A DNA stretch of 64,000 nucleotides from contig JADJGF010000001.1 of NCBI GenBank assembly GCA_016708125.1, positions 2,688,001 through 2,752,000 of the forward strand. The letters are read 5' to 3'. Made by a program: the position numbers and the translations under genes. Shown here one piece after another: positions 1-8,974 of this stretch (its first letter is position 1; each line of letters begins with the position of its first letter). The stretch is from Ignavibacteriota bacterium. GTDB lineage: Bacteria; Bacteroidota; Ignavibacteria; Ignavibacteriales; Melioribacteraceae. A model generated the notes under the pieces. The model saw nothing but the letters and a program-made list of their open reading frames with translations. It ran no database searches and was not told the origin of the DNA.

Positions 1-583
1 TGCCACGCGGTTGTAATATCCCGATAACTTCAAAAGGTACATCACCAATACGTATTTGTTCACCTATAGGATTTATTTCTCCGAATAATTCTTTTTGTAC
101 CGTAGGTGCTATAACACAAACACGTGCACTTCGTGAATCATCTTCATATGAAATAAACCTACCTTCACTAACATCAATATCCCAAACCGAAATATATGAA
201 GGTGTGATTCCCTGGACTGAAGGATTTGAAGACAGCTCTTGATATTTAACGACTGTGCCTGGCATTCGACTGAAGGGTGATAAATCAATAATGTTTGAAA
301 CTTGTGAAACGAGAGCTTCTGCATCTGAAAGTTTTAATGTTGTTGTAGGTGCTTCTGATTCATTTCCCATTAATTGAGTTCCGCCACCAGAAAATACCAT
401 TATACTTTCAAATCCAAATTTCTTTACTCGTTCCATAACGCGTTCTTCTGCTCCAAGTCCGACCGATATAACCATCGTAATAGCCATTATACCAATAACA
501 ATTCCCACCATCATAAAGAAGGTACGCATTTTATTTTTGCTTAAGCCTCTGAAAGCAGTTTTAATTATTCTTTCTGTTTTCAT
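1..583 (-). CDS. MacB-type ABC transporter permease (N-terminal part, cut by window edge)
   Basis: The frame is open from an ATG at 581-583 to the window edge, giving about 194 residues of the N-terminal half. It starts MKTERIIKTAFRGLSKNKMR and continues with a hydrophobic first membrane segment (FFMMVGIVIGIMAITMVISV). A MacB-like periplasmic core follows (GRFISYEDDSRSARVCVIAP). This is the architecture of MacB/FtsX-family permeases, which work mechanically with an ABC ATPase, an adaptor and TolC to expel substrates or lipoproteins. Its ATG overlaps the TGA of the upstream ATPase gene (ATGA), so the two are translationally coupled. The substrate cannot be read from the sequence. The rest of the gene lies outside the window. 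Confidence 0.88.
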   Translation of the reverse strand, partial: MKTERIIKTAFRGLSKNKMRTFFMMVGIVIGIMAITMVISVGLGAEERVMERVKKFGFESIMVFSGGGTQLMGNESEAPTTTLKLSDAEALVSQVSNIIDLSPFSRMPGTVVKYQELSSNPSVQGITPSYISVWDIDVSEGRFISYEDDSRSARVCVIAPTVQKELFGEINPIGEQIRIGDVPFEVIGILQPRG

Positions 584-1323
584 TGTTTCACCTCAGCATT
601 CTTCCCGATTGTTAATAACTCATCCTTTGCTTGACGAATATTTTCATTTTTTTCATCGCTTACGATTTTTCCATCGGTAATTTTTATAATTCTCTCAGCA
701 TATTCAGCTATATCCGACTCGTGAGTTACAATTACAATTGTAACACCGGTTTTATTTAATTCCTGGAAAAGATTCATTATCTCATAGCTTGATGTTGTAT
801 CAAGATTACCAGTAGGTTCATCAGCAAAAATTATTTCGGGCTCATTAACTAAAGCTCTGGCTATAGCCACTCTTTGTTGCTGTCCGCCCGAAAGTTCACT
901 TGGTTGATGATCTAATCTTTCTCCTAATCCTACCTTAGTTAAAGCAGTCTTAGCAAGATCGGTTAAATTATCTCTATCAGAATATATCAACGGAAGTTCC
1001 ACATTTTCCAATGCGTTAGTTCTTGGTAATAAATTAAAGGATTGAAAAACAAATCCTATTTTCTTGTTTCTAATCTTAGCAAGAGTTTCATCATCTAATT
1101 TATTTATTTCTTCACCATCAAGTAATAATTTTCCTTCAGTTGGTCTATCTAAAAATCCCAAGATGTTCATCAAGGTTGATTTGCCAGACCCGGAAGTTCC
1201 CATTATCGCTATAAACTCTCCTTTGTTCATTTTGAGAGTAACATCATTAAGAGCATAAACTGGAACATTATTATTCTTTTGGTAAATCTTTTTTAGGTTA
1301 ATTGCCTGTACTACTGAATGCAT
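580..1323 (-). CDS. MacB/LolD-type ABC transporter ATP-binding protein
   Basis: This 247-residue ATPase has Walker A GTSGSGKST at residues 42-50, a Q-loop in VFQSFNLLPR, the signature LSGGQQQRVAIARAL and Walker B IIFADEPTGNLD. The FQSFNLLPR and DEPTGNLD spellings are typical of the MacB/LolD/FtsE branch, which powers FtsX-like permeases. It acts at the cytoplasmic face of the inner membrane with the permease that follows it (4-bp overlap). A 141-bp AT-rich gap separates it from the Spy-like gene upstream, so a separate promoter is possible. It probably forms a tripartite exporter with the adaptor and TolC genes of the same strand. The substrate is unknown. Confidence 0.93.
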   Translation of the reverse strand: MHSVVQAINLKKIYQKNNNVPVYALNDVTLKMNKGEFIAIMGTSGSGKSTLMNILGFLDRPTEGKLLLDGEEINKLDDETLAKIRNKKIGFVFQSFNLLPRTNALENVELPLIYSDRDNLTDLAKTALTKVGLGERLDHQPSELSGGQQQRVAIARALVNEPEIIFADEPTGNLDTTSSYEIMNLFQELNKTGVTIVIVTHESDIAEYAERIIKITDGKIVSDEKNENIRQAKDELLTIGKNAEVKQ

Positions 1324-1464
1324 AATTTATAACTCCTGTTTTTTTTTCCTTTCAAATTTTGATCTTAACATCAATTATTAAATATCATCACATGCAAAAT
1401 TTATTTACAACATTTATAAATATTTAATCCAATAAGACTGAATAATTTTGCGATATTAATTAAA

Positions 1465-1887
1465 TCACTTTGATTTCATATGTCCTGATTTTTTGATAAG
1501 ATTTGGCTTATCAATCTCATTGAATTTTTCAAGCTGCTTTTTGTTTAATAATTGTTCAATTTGTTTTATCAGCCCATCAATTTTATTCTGTCTTGCAGAA
1601 CGTTCCTTCATCATTTTTTCTCGCATTGATGGATCGGGCGTTCCCATTGATTGCATATTTGACCGCATTTTGTTCCTTGTCTTATCAGCCTGATCTTTTA
1701 TATCAATAATGTCATTTATCAACGGCTCAATGGTTTTCTGCTGATCAATATCCAAACTCAGATAACTTTTAACAACATCAAAATTCAGCAAGTCAACTTT
1801 TGTGGATTCATTTTGCTGGGCTGAAACCACACTGCTAAAAATCAATGCAATTAAAAACACAGCCATAGTTAATGTTTCTCTTTTCAT
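1465..1887 (-). CDS. Spy/CpxP-like small periplasmic protein
   Basis: A 140-residue protein with an N-terminal signal peptide (MKRETLTMAVFLIALIFSSVVSAQ) and a mature part rich in charged helices. It contains LDIDQQKTIEPLINDI early and LLNKKQLEKFNEI near the end, which resemble the paired LTxxQ repeats of Spy/CpxP/CnrX-type proteins. Members of that group are periplasmic chaperones or metal/stress sensors. The motif match is loose, so the family call is inference. It lies 32 bp downstream of the adaptor gene in the ECF-sigma operon and is one of three such proteins in the first 9 kb. A role in envelope-stress sensing fits the context. Confidence 0.6.
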   Translation of the reverse strand: MKRETLTMAVFLIALIFSSVVSAQQNESTKVDLLNFDVVKSYLSLDIDQQKTIEPLINDIIDIKDQADKTRNKMRSNMQSMGTPDPSMREKMMKERSARQNKIDGLIKQIEQLLNKKQLEKFNEIDKPNLIKKSGHMKSK

Positions 1888-1919
1888 CTTTTCTCCTCTT
1901 TTTTCTAAAATTTTATTTA

Positions 1920-2972
1920 TTAAATAATAACTTTTTCACCTTCACTAACGCCATCCAAAATTTCAACATAACCATTTGAAGAATAACCGGTTTTTACTGT
2001 TCGCCTATTCATTTTGTCATTGTTATCAAGAACAGTTACAACTGTTTTACCTTGTTCACGCTTAATAGCATTGTTCGGCACGGTAAGTACATTCTCTTTC
2101 TTTTCAAGATAAATTGTAACTGTAACAGTCATTTCTGGTCGTAATATTTTTTCTTTGAAATCAGTTATCTTTAATGTGGAAACATAATTAACAACATTAT
2201 CTTGGATAATTGCTTTTGGATATATTGCCGTAACAATCCCTTCAAAATCTGTATCGGAATACGTATCAACTGTAAATGTTGCGTTTTGATTTTCTATTAT
2301 TCTGCCAATATCCGTTTCGTCAACATAAGCCCATACTTCAAGTCTTTCTAAATCAATTATTGTAACAAAAGTTGGAGCAGAAAAACTTGCAGCTACAGTT
2401 TCACCTTCTTGGGTTGATACTGAAGCGACAATTCCAGAAATTGGTGCAGTTATCTTTGTGTATTCTAATTGAACTTTGGAGTAATCAAGATTTGCTTGAG
2501 CTTGCTCTAATTGAGCTTTGTTTATTTCGAATGTTTTTTCGGCAAGGTCTAATTGATTTTGAGAAATAAAATTTTGTTTAAGTAATGATTTTTGTCTTTC
2601 AAAATCAAGCTTAGCATATTCATAATTAGCTTTTGCATTTTGAAGTGATGCAAACGATTGGTTGTATTTTGCTTTTAATTCGGAAGGCTCTAATTCAGCA
2701 ATAATCTGACCTTTCTTTACTAAATCACCAACATTTGCATACAAGTTTTTTACTAATCCTGAAACACGGGAACCTACGCGAACTTCAGCACCGACCATTG
2801 GTTTTATTATCCCGGTTGCTAAAACGCTTGAACCAATATCACGCCTTGTCACAACAGCCGTTTGAAGTTTATCGGATTTCTCATTCGCATTTGAGTAAGA
2901 TGAACTAACAACAAAATATATAACAATTACTGTTATCAGACTTCCAAATATTATATACCATTTCTTTTTCAA
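1920..2972 (-). CDS. HlyD/MacA-type periplasmic adaptor (membrane-fusion protein)
   Basis: A 350-residue adaptor with one N-terminal membrane anchor (WYIIFGSLITVIVIYFVVSS). A lipoyl half-motif follows (GSRVSGLVKNLYANVGDLVKKG), then a coiled-coil hairpin at about residues 100-165 (YNQSFASLQNAKANYEYAKL onward). The second lipoyl half is TAPISGIVASVSTQEGETV, followed by the beta-barrel and membrane-proximal domains. This is the MacA/RND adaptor layout, and the protein links an inner-membrane pump to TolC. Its start overlaps the stop of the TolC gene by 4 bp. The MacB genes downstream are its likely pump partners, although they are separated by a Spy-like gene and a 141-bp gap. Confidence 0.92.
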   Translation of the reverse strand: MKKKWYIIFGSLITVIVIYFVVSSSYSNANEKSDKLQTAVVTRRDIGSSVLATGIIKPMVGAEVRVGSRVSGLVKNLYANVGDLVKKGQIIAELEPSELKAKYNQSFASLQNAKANYEYAKLDFERQKSLLKQNFISQNQLDLAEKTFEINKAQLEQAQANLDYSKVQLEYTKITAPISGIVASVSTQEGETVAASFSAPTFVTIIDLERLEVWAYVDETDIGRIIENQNATFTVDTYSDTDFEGIVTAIYPKAIIQDNVVNYVSTLKITDFKEKILRPEMTVTVTIYLEKKENVLTVPNNAIKREQGKTVVTVLDNNDKMNRRTVKTGYSSNGYVEILDGVSEGEKVII

Positions 2973-4327
2973 TTTAAAATCTCCTCGATATTTTTATTCC
3001 CAACTACCCGTTTAAGTGATGCAACAGATATTCCGTAATTGGCAAGGACTTCAATGTAGCTTTCTTCTGCGGTTACAAGATTAGTTTGTGCATCAACCAA
3101 AGAAAGCATTGAGCCAACGCCTTCTTTGTATTCGCCTTCGGCAATACGTAAATTTTCCAATGCGTTTTCATAGAAAATTTTTGTATTATTAATAAGTTCT
3201 ACAGATTCTTTCACACTTAAATATGCGTTCCAAACCTCAAGACTAATTTGATTGCGAAGGGATAAATCTTGCTGCTCTATATTTTTTAATGCTATTTTTT
3301 CCTCATCAACCCTCGCTTCACTAGAGAATCCGTTAAAGATTGGGAAATTCAAACTCAAGCCCACAAACGAAATTGCGCGCAAATCGGCAGTGGTTTCTCC
3401 GGCATAATTATAATTTGCATCAAGTGAAAGAGTGGGAAAATACTCACTTCTTGCAATTGTCAAATAAGATCGCTGTGCATTCATTTGGCTTTGTATTCTG
3501 ATTATTTCGGGCCGGTTTTGATATGCAGTCTGGATTAATTCTGAAATGTTTTCTTGTATAGATAAAGAATCGTTCAACTTACCAAATGTTGTTGTTTCAA
3601 GATTATCAATAATACTGATTTGATCTGAAGCGGTATTACCAAGCAAAGTATTTAAGCTGCCCTTTACAGTTAACCGAGCATTACGTGAACGGATAAGCGC
3701 AAGTTCGGAATTTGAAAACTCTACTTTTGCTTTTAATAAATCCGATTGTGATGCAAGTCCGTTTTTATATCTTGCTTCGGCATAATCCAAATACAACTTA
3801 GAACGTTCAATTGCTTTTTCCGTAGTTTTAACAATCCTCTCGGTTTGAAGCAGCTTGTAGTAAGATTCTGTTACACCCAAAATCAAGTCTTCGGTATTGA
3901 CTGAGTGCTGTGCAATATTAGAATTATAATTTTCTTTAGCAGCTTCAACCGAAGCGGTTGTTTTAAAGCCCTGAAAAATGTTATAACGTGTCGAAAGTCC
4001 GGCGCTGAGATTATCATTACTTATAAAGCTGCCGCTTTGATTCTCCGAATAATAACGGTTTGTGGATGTGTTAAAATTTAAGTTTGGGAATAAACCGCCT
4101 TTAGATTCTTTTATCTTTAACTGGCTCTCATTTACATTATATAATGAAGATTTTATACCCGGATTATTTTGCAGCGCAATTTGAATGCAATCTTCCAACG
4201 AATATTTTTCAACATTGCTTTGAGCGCTTACTACCGATACAAAAAACAACATCAAAAGGATTAATTTCTCAATTAACCTGGCGTTAACAATAGTTTTCAG
4301 ATTATTATTTGAATACTTGATTTTCAT
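2969..4327 (-). CDS. TolC family outer-membrane efflux protein
   Basis: A 452-residue protein with a signal peptide ending at VSAQ and two TolC-type repeats rich in long helices. The first begins YSLEDCIQIALQNNPGI and the second has SELIQTAYQNRPEIIRIQSQ. The glycine-rich turn YAEARYKNGLASQSDLLKAK and its counterpart IAEGEYKEGVGSMLSLVDAQ are hallmarks of the periplasmic tunnel helices. TolC proteins form the trimeric outer-membrane exit duct for tripartite exporters. It overlaps both neighbours by 4 bp, so it is co-translated with the Spy-like gene upstream and the adaptor downstream. Confidence 0.93.
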   Translation of the reverse strand: MKIKYSNNNLKTIVNARLIEKLILLMLFFVSVVSAQSNVEKYSLEDCIQIALQNNPGIKSSLYNVNESQLKIKESKGGLFPNLNFNTSTNRYYSENQSGSFISNDNLSAGLSTRYNIFQGFKTTASVEAAKENYNSNIAQHSVNTEDLILGVTESYYKLLQTERIVKTTEKAIERSKLYLDYAEARYKNGLASQSDLLKAKVEFSNSELALIRSRNARLTVKGSLNTLLGNTASDQISIIDNLETTTFGKLNDSLSIQENISELIQTAYQNRPEIIRIQSQMNAQRSYLTIARSEYFPTLSLDANYNYAGETTADLRAISFVGLSLNFPIFNGFSSEARVDEEKIALKNIEQQDLSLRNQISLEVWNAYLSVKESVELINNTKIFYENALENLRIAEGEYKEGVGSMLSLVDAQTNLVTAEESYIEVLANYGISVASLKRVVGNKNIEEILN

Positions 4328-4827
4328 TCACAGTCCTCTTGTTTATCAATCATTCTTCTTAAGCCGGGATTTATATGCTGTCCCGGGAATCGTTCAGAAA
4401 CAATCCTATAAAATTTTTCTGCTTGTCTCGGAGTTAAAACTTCTTTGAATTTATAAAAATGTTGAACTGTCCATCTCTGTGCTTCTAATTGCCGTTTACT
4501 AAACTGTTCTAAAATAGTTTCTATCTTCTGTTTGTCTGGTTCTTGTGTTTGCCAAATTTCACTCAGCATTTCTTTTCGCAGTGAACTGAATTTTGTGTCA
4601 AGTGAATCGAGCCTTGAATGAAATTCAGTTCTGATTATTTCGAAATATTGCAATTGTTCTGGAGTTAATTCCAATTCTCTTTTCATCATTTCAAATCTGT
4701 TATCTTGCATAACGTTCAAAGACATATCACTTATTGAACTCCACTTTAAATATAAGATAGTTCCTAAGGATGAAAGATTAATCAAGGTTACAATAACAAT
4801 CAGATAAATTGTAATTTTCATTTTCAT
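4324..4827 (-). CDS. Periplasmic heavy-metal-sensor/Spy-like protein with membrane anchor
   Basis: A 167-residue protein with an uncleaved N-terminal hydrophobic segment (IYLIVIVTLINLSSLGTILYL) followed by an all-helical periplasmic domain. It contains LTPEQLQYFEIIRTEFHSRL and LTPRQAEKFYRIV, the two LTxxQ motifs of the Spy/CpxP/Metal_resist families. Members sense metal or protein-folding stress and often act on a co-encoded anti-sigma factor. Here the gene sits between the anti-sigma factor and tolC with 4-bp overlaps on each side. By analogy with CnrX it could be the sensor that frees the ECF sigma factor; this is inference from gene order and fold. Confidence 0.75.
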   Translation of the reverse strand: MKMKITIYLIVIVTLINLSSLGTILYLKWSSISDMSLNVMQDNRFEMMKRELELTPEQLQYFEIIRTEFHSRLDSLDTKFSSLRKEMLSEIWQTQEPDKQKIETILEQFSKRQLEAQRWTVQHFYKFKEVLTPRQAEKFYRIVSERFPGQHINPGLRRMIDKQEDCE

Positions 4828-5291
4828 TTTTTCATTCCTTTATTATTTGCCGGTGATATAAAAATATCTTTTCCAATGGTGTTCGGCGGTACAGCATCAA
4901 AATAACTCATTCCAAATTCATCTTGAATATTTTCTGAATAAACATACGTTTCACTTTGTGTGCTTAATGCACTTCCGAACCTTGAGCCGATGAAAACTGC
5001 GAATACAATCACAAAGAATGAAATTGCTGTGTTAAACAACAGTTTAACATTACCAACATTCGTGGATGCTTGAACTTTTTCCATTCTATCTTTTAAATCA
5101 TACCATAATGCTTGGGAGGGTAACGGCTTTCCCAATGTTTTTTCTTCATTCCAAATTTTGACAAGTTCTTCGAAATGTCTTTTGCAGTCAGTACATTTTT
5201 CCAAGTGCTGATCAATCAATATCTTTTCAACTTCGGACAAGTCGCCGTCAATATAAAGAAGAAATTTTTTTTGAATTTTTTGATGTTTCAT
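4824..5291 (-). CDS. Anti-sigma factor (zf-HC2 family)
   Basis: The reading frame extends upstream to 5321, but the ATG at 5289-5291 is the better start because AGAAAAGG lies about 7 bases before it; the upstream codon has no ribosome binding site. The product (155 residues) starts MKHQKIQKKFLLYIDGDLSE. It contains the zinc-binding anti-sigma motif QHLEKCTDCKRHFEEL (H-x3-C-x2-C), then one membrane segment (TAISFFVIVFAVFIGSRFG) and a short periplasmic tail. Such proteins hold an ECF sigma factor at the membrane until a signal arrives. It lies directly downstream of the ECF sigma gene (53 bp) and overlaps the Spy-like gene by 4 bp. Confidence 0.87.
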   Translation of the reverse strand: MKHQKIQKKFLLYIDGDLSEVEKILIDQHLEKCTDCKRHFEELVKIWNEEKTLGKPLPSQALWYDLKDRMEKVQASTNVGNVKLLFNTAISFFVIVFAVFIGSRFGSALSTQSETYVYSENIQDEFGMSYFDAVPPNTIGKDIFISPANNKGMKK

Positions 5292-5343
5292 AATTTTACC
5301 TTTTCTAATAAGATAAGACAAATAATAAGCATAAAACTTGCGG

Positions 5344-5910
5344 TCATTGAAAAATATCTTTATGAGGAATTAGTTTTTTTGCTAGATTTTCTTTTGCACG
5401 AAACAGAAGCGATTCAACAGAAGAAAGACTAATTTCCATTATTTTTGCAATTTCCTTATATGTTAATTCTTCATAACGGGATAAAACAATTGCCGTCTTC
5501 TGCTTTGCCGGCAGTGTATTTATTGCATCCTGAACAATCTTCTGTAATTCAGATTTTTCTATTTCATCTCTTGGGGTCAAATTATCTGAAGCCATTTCTT
5601 GTTCTCCTTTTTCATCTTCCCCAAAATTTAGAGATAAGAAGTTGATCGCTTTTTTCCTTCTTAATTTGTTTAGACAAGTATTTACGGTTATCTGGTAAAT
5701 CCAAGTTGAGAGTTTGGAATCTTCACGAAAAGAATTAATCGAATTAAAAACCATTATAAAAACATCTTGTGTAACATCTTCGGCTTCCTCTTTATTGCCT
5801 ATCATACGAAAGCCAACGCTATAAACCATACGGGAATATTGGTCATATACATATTTGTATATAAACTCATCATCGTTTTTAAGATGTTGAACTATTTGTT
5901 TTTCTTCCAT
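5344..5910 (-). CDS. ECF-type RNA polymerase sigma factor
   Basis: A 188-residue sigma factor. Region 2 reads YSRMVYSVGFRMIGNKEEAE and DVTQDVFIMVFNSINSFREDS with KLSTWIYQITVNTCLNKLRR. An acidic linker follows, then region 4 (LPAKQKTAIVLSRYEELTYK with EIAKIMEISLSSVESLLFRA). Regions 1 and 3 are absent, as expected for ECF sigma factors. It heads a co-directional operon with its anti-sigma factor, a Spy-like sensor, TolC, an adaptor and probably MacB. It probably controls its own operon, but I could not identify a convincing ECF promoter in the 125 bp upstream. Confidence 0.93.
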   Translation of the reverse strand: MEEKQIVQHLKNDDEFIYKYVYDQYSRMVYSVGFRMIGNKEEAEDVTQDVFIMVFNSINSFREDSKLSTWIYQITVNTCLNKLRRKKAINFLSLNFGEDEKGEQEMASDNLTPRDEIEKSELQKIVQDAINTLPAKQKTAIVLSRYEELTYKEIAKIMEISLSSVESLLFRAKENLAKKLIPHKDIFQ

Positions 5911-6035
5911 TAAAAATTAAATCTTAGCTCGGTCAAATTTATTTATTCATTTTAAATATTTCGTTCATCTTATTTTCAGTAGATAAAAATATAATTAATA
6001 ATTTTAACGTAAGTAATTAGTCACAATTATAGTTT

Positions 6036-8312
6036 TTAAAATTTTGCCGTAAATCCAAGAATAGGTGTAATTCCAAAATCATAACGCGGTGTTGTTGTTA
6101 TCGTTCCATCAGATTCTGCTTTAAATGAGTAGGAACTAACATTATCTCTGTTATACACATTCCATAAATCGAGGTAAACAGAAAACGACCAGTTCTCAAA
6201 TACAAATTGTTTATCAATGCGAAGATCCAATTTATGGTAATCGGGGTAACGATCGGAATTTTTCTCTCCTTCTACTAAATAAAAAGAATTATTTCTTTCG
6301 CTTACTCCTATAACCGGAGTGTACGGATTGCCGGAAGCATATTGAAACTTTGTTCCAATCTGCCAGCCGGAGCCAATTTCAAGTCCAAAAATTAAATTTA
6401 TGATATGCGGTCTGTCATATTCAAAATCGTACAACGACGTTGATTCATAATCCCGTCTTTTGGAAATTGAATATGAATAGGAAGCGCTTCCGACAAAACC
6501 ATCAGTAAATTTCTTTTGAAGTGAGAATTCAATTCCTTGTGCATAACCACTTCCGGTATTGATTAAAAGGTTTGTACTATCTGGGTCAACAACAAGGTTT
6601 GAGAGTTCTTTATGATAAACTTCGATACTCGCTTTTGTATCGTAACCCAATCGTTGTTCAATTCCGGCTATATAATGTGTGGCATAACTGCTATTCAACA
6701 AAAGATTCCGTTCATCTGGCGCTATTTGATAGCTTGCCGGTGATTGATAATATTTTCCCCACGCAAGATTGAATGTGGTTTTATCGTTTACATTATATGA
6801 TAAAGAAATACGCGGGCTAAAATTATTTTCTGATGTGAGTTCAAAATAATCGTAACGCAATCCAGCTGTAATAATTAGCGGATCAATAATTCTAAATGAT
6901 GATTGTAAAAATAAAGCTCCTTTTGTAGTTGCGTCGGGTAGATATAATATTGTATTTGCTGGAGTAATTGTACCATTTCGAAGAGTATCTTCCGGGCTCC
7001 AAGATTCGTTGCGTGAATTTACTACTTTAAATTGTCCGCCTAACTTCAAATTAATATTTGGAGATAACCGATAGTTGATTTCAGATTTGAGACTAAACTC
7101 ATCTTCCCGTATATCTTCACCCATTATTGTTGGATCCACTTCGGTTCCTTGCAAAGTATTCCAACCATTACTTGTGTAAGATGCAGTAACTAATGAAAAA
7201 GCTTTTTCAGAAATGAGTGAACGCCAGTTTACACCTATAGCTACCCCATAATCATTGCGGGTCAAATAATCGTATCTATTCCATGTTACATTTTCCTCTT
7301 TTGTTGATCCGGTTTTCTCAATCTGATCTAAATAATAAAATCCAACGAGACTGATTCTATTTTTATTATTTAAATCGTAGGTAACTTTTCCAACTGCATC
7401 ATAATAGCTTGGTGCAGCTGGTTTATTGAGTGTGGACGTAATCAAATCGAAAAAGCCGCGTCGTAAAGAAAATACCATATTACTGTTCTCTATTAATGGT
7501 CCGTCTAACATAACACCGAAACCGGCAATATTTAAGTTAGCATCCGTATTAAAAACTTCTTTATTTCCTTCACGCAAACTCATATCAAAAACAGAAGACA
7601 TTTTATCTCCATATTTAGTTGGGAAACCACCTGTCAAAAAATCAACTTTTTGTAACAGCGCCGGATTAACAATACTGATAATACCCATAGATTCACCGGT
7701 TCGGGCAAAGTGTATTGGGTTATAAACTTCTATATTGTCAAGTAGAGTTAAATTTTCATCTGGACTGCCTCCCCTTACAATAAGTTGTGCACTTTTTGCA
7801 CCTGCTGTTGCAACTCCCGGCAGAGACTGCATTACTCTAAAAATATCCTCTGCCGAACCCGGCGATCTTCTGATTTCTTCCGGTGAAAGGGTTCTAAAAC
7901 TTACCGGATTTTCATCCGGTTTGGAAAAATAATCCGCGGAAACTTTAACTTCTTCTAATTCCATAGCGGTGGTATGAAGTTCAAAATTTACGGAATGATT
8001 TCGATTTGGATTTATTGTTACTTCAGTATATGCAGACGATTCATATCCAATCATTGAGGCTTTTAAGTTATAACTTCCGGTTGCTACATTTTTTATAACG
8101 TAATATCCATTCTCATCGCAAGCAGATCCGATATTTGTTCCCTCAATAATAATATTAGCACCGGGAAGAGGTTGCTTCGTAACTGCGTCTCTTACTTCAC
8201 CCGAAATTATTCCTGTATTAGTTTGGCTGACTATCTCAGTCGTAAGGAATAGAAATACTAAAATCGTTACTACTATTAAGTTTTTGGCGTTGGCAAATGA
8301 TTTTTTGTACAA
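6036..8312 (-). CDS. TonB-dependent outer-membrane receptor with N-terminal carboxypeptidase-regulatory-like domain
   Basis: A 758-residue receptor that starts at TTG (8310-8312). The start is supported by GAAGGAG 8 bases upstream (8321-8327). Order: signal peptide to about residue 30; a beta-sandwich domain (GIISGEVRDAVTKQPLPGAN) typical of Bacteroidota receptors; a plug domain (SAEDIFRVMQSLPGVATAGA, LIVRGGSPDENLTLLDNIEV); then a 22-strand-type barrel ending in phenylalanine (ILGFTAKF). Such receptors import chelated metals, vitamins or oligosaccharides using TonB energy. No SusD partner is present, so a siderophore, metal or peptide substrate is more likely than glycans. It lies 125 bp upstream of the ECF sigma gene on the same strand. 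Confidence 0.92.
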   Translation of the reverse strand: MYKKSFANAKNLIVVTILVFLFLTTEIVSQTNTGIISGEVRDAVTKQPLPGANIIIEGTNIGSACDENGYYVIKNVATGSYNLKASMIGYESSAYTEVTINPNRNHSVNFELHTTAMELEEVKVSADYFSKPDENPVSFRTLSPEEIRRSPGSAEDIFRVMQSLPGVATAGAKSAQLIVRGGSPDENLTLLDNIEVYNPIHFARTGESMGIISIVNPALLQKVDFLTGGFPTKYGDKMSSVFDMSLREGNKEVFNTDANLNIAGFGVMLDGPLIENSNMVFSLRRGFFDLITSTLNKPAAPSYYDAVGKVTYDLNNKNRISLVGFYYLDQIEKTGSTKEENVTWNRYDYLTRNDYGVAIGVNWRSLISEKAFSLVTASYTSNGWNTLQGTEVDPTIMGEDIREDEFSLKSEINYRLSPNINLKLGGQFKVVNSRNESWSPEDTLRNGTITPANTILYLPDATTKGALFLQSSFRIIDPLIITAGLRYDYFELTSENNFSPRISLSYNVNDKTTFNLAWGKYYQSPASYQIAPDERNLLLNSSYATHYIAGIEQRLGYDTKASIEVYHKELSNLVVDPDSTNLLINTGSGYAQGIEFSLQKKFTDGFVGSASYSYSISKRRDYESTSLYDFEYDRPHIINLIFGLEIGSGWQIGTKFQYASGNPYTPVIGVSERNNSFYLVEGEKNSDRYPDYHKLDLRIDKQFVFENWSFSVYLDLWNVYNRDNVSSYSFKAESDGTITTTPRYDFGITPILGFTAKF

Positions 8313-8540
8313 TAAATAAACTCCTTCTTTGGTTCATAATTCATTTGACACACCTAGTGGTTAAAACTTGCTGACTATTTTACTTTTGGAATTAAAAATA
8401 ATGATAGAGTTTTCCGAACTAATTATTTTAAAAAGCATGATCAACGAACATCAGCATATAAAATACTTCTTTACTATATGTATCATCAATTCGTAGAATC
8501 ATATTTTCCATAAAAATACTTATTTAACATTTTTAGAATA

Positions 8541-8945
8541 TTATTTTCCAAACACATCTTCCTTTTTAAGTACTTTTAATTTTGGTTTCTCAATTTTCAT
8601 GAATTTTATTTTTTGCTGCTCTGTTAATCGATCTTCAATTTCATCAACTAAATCTTCAATTCGTGACTCACGATTATCATGTCCTCGTTTCACTCCAATT
8701 TTTTCAAAGAAACCAGGTACATCACCATTTTTTACACGCAGTTTTATAGTGGAAATTACGTTTTCATCTTTTTCTATTATTGTTTCAATTAGTTTAATCT
8801 TTTGACTAACATCTTCAAATTGTTTTTGATTCAATATTAAATAATCTTTTACTTTTTCCGCATCAAGCAGCGAAATGTTGTTTTGTGCTAAAATTGATTT
8901 TGAAAATATCAATCCTAAAATGAACAAGACTATTTGTGTTTTCAT
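8541..8945 (-). CDS. Small secreted Spy-like helical protein
   Basis: A 134-residue protein with a signal peptide ending at ILAQ (MKTQIVLFILGLIFSKSILA). The mature region is lysine/glutamate-rich helix (VKDYLILNQKQFEDVSQKIK near the start, LTEQQKIKFMKIEKPKLKVL near the end). The late LTEQQKxKF segment matches the LTxxQ motif of Spy/CpxP proteins and resembles the end of the 140-residue protein at 1465-1887 (EKFNEIDKPNLIKKS versus IKFMKIEKPKLKVLK), so the two are probably paralogs. It lies 228 bp upstream of the TonB receptor gene. Function is inferred as periplasmic stress or metal binding. Confidence 0.6.
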   Translation of the reverse strand: MKTQIVLFILGLIFSKSILAQNNISLLDAEKVKDYLILNQKQFEDVSQKIKLIETIIEKDENVISTIKLRVKNGDVPGFFEKIGVKRGHDNRESRIEDLVDEIEDRLTEQQKIKFMKIEKPKLKVLKKEDVFGK

Positions 8946-8974
8946 TATAATTCCATTTATTTATTTTACATTGA

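Noticed and set aside
1064..1258. Plus-strand open frame of 64 codons
   Set aside because: It lies antisense inside the MacB-type ATPase gene, has no ribosome binding site and its composition follows the opposite-strand gene.
7426..7932. Plus-strand frames of 99 and 65 codons opposite the TonB receptor
   Set aside because: They are antisense to conserved plug-domain codons and resemble no family, so they are shadows.
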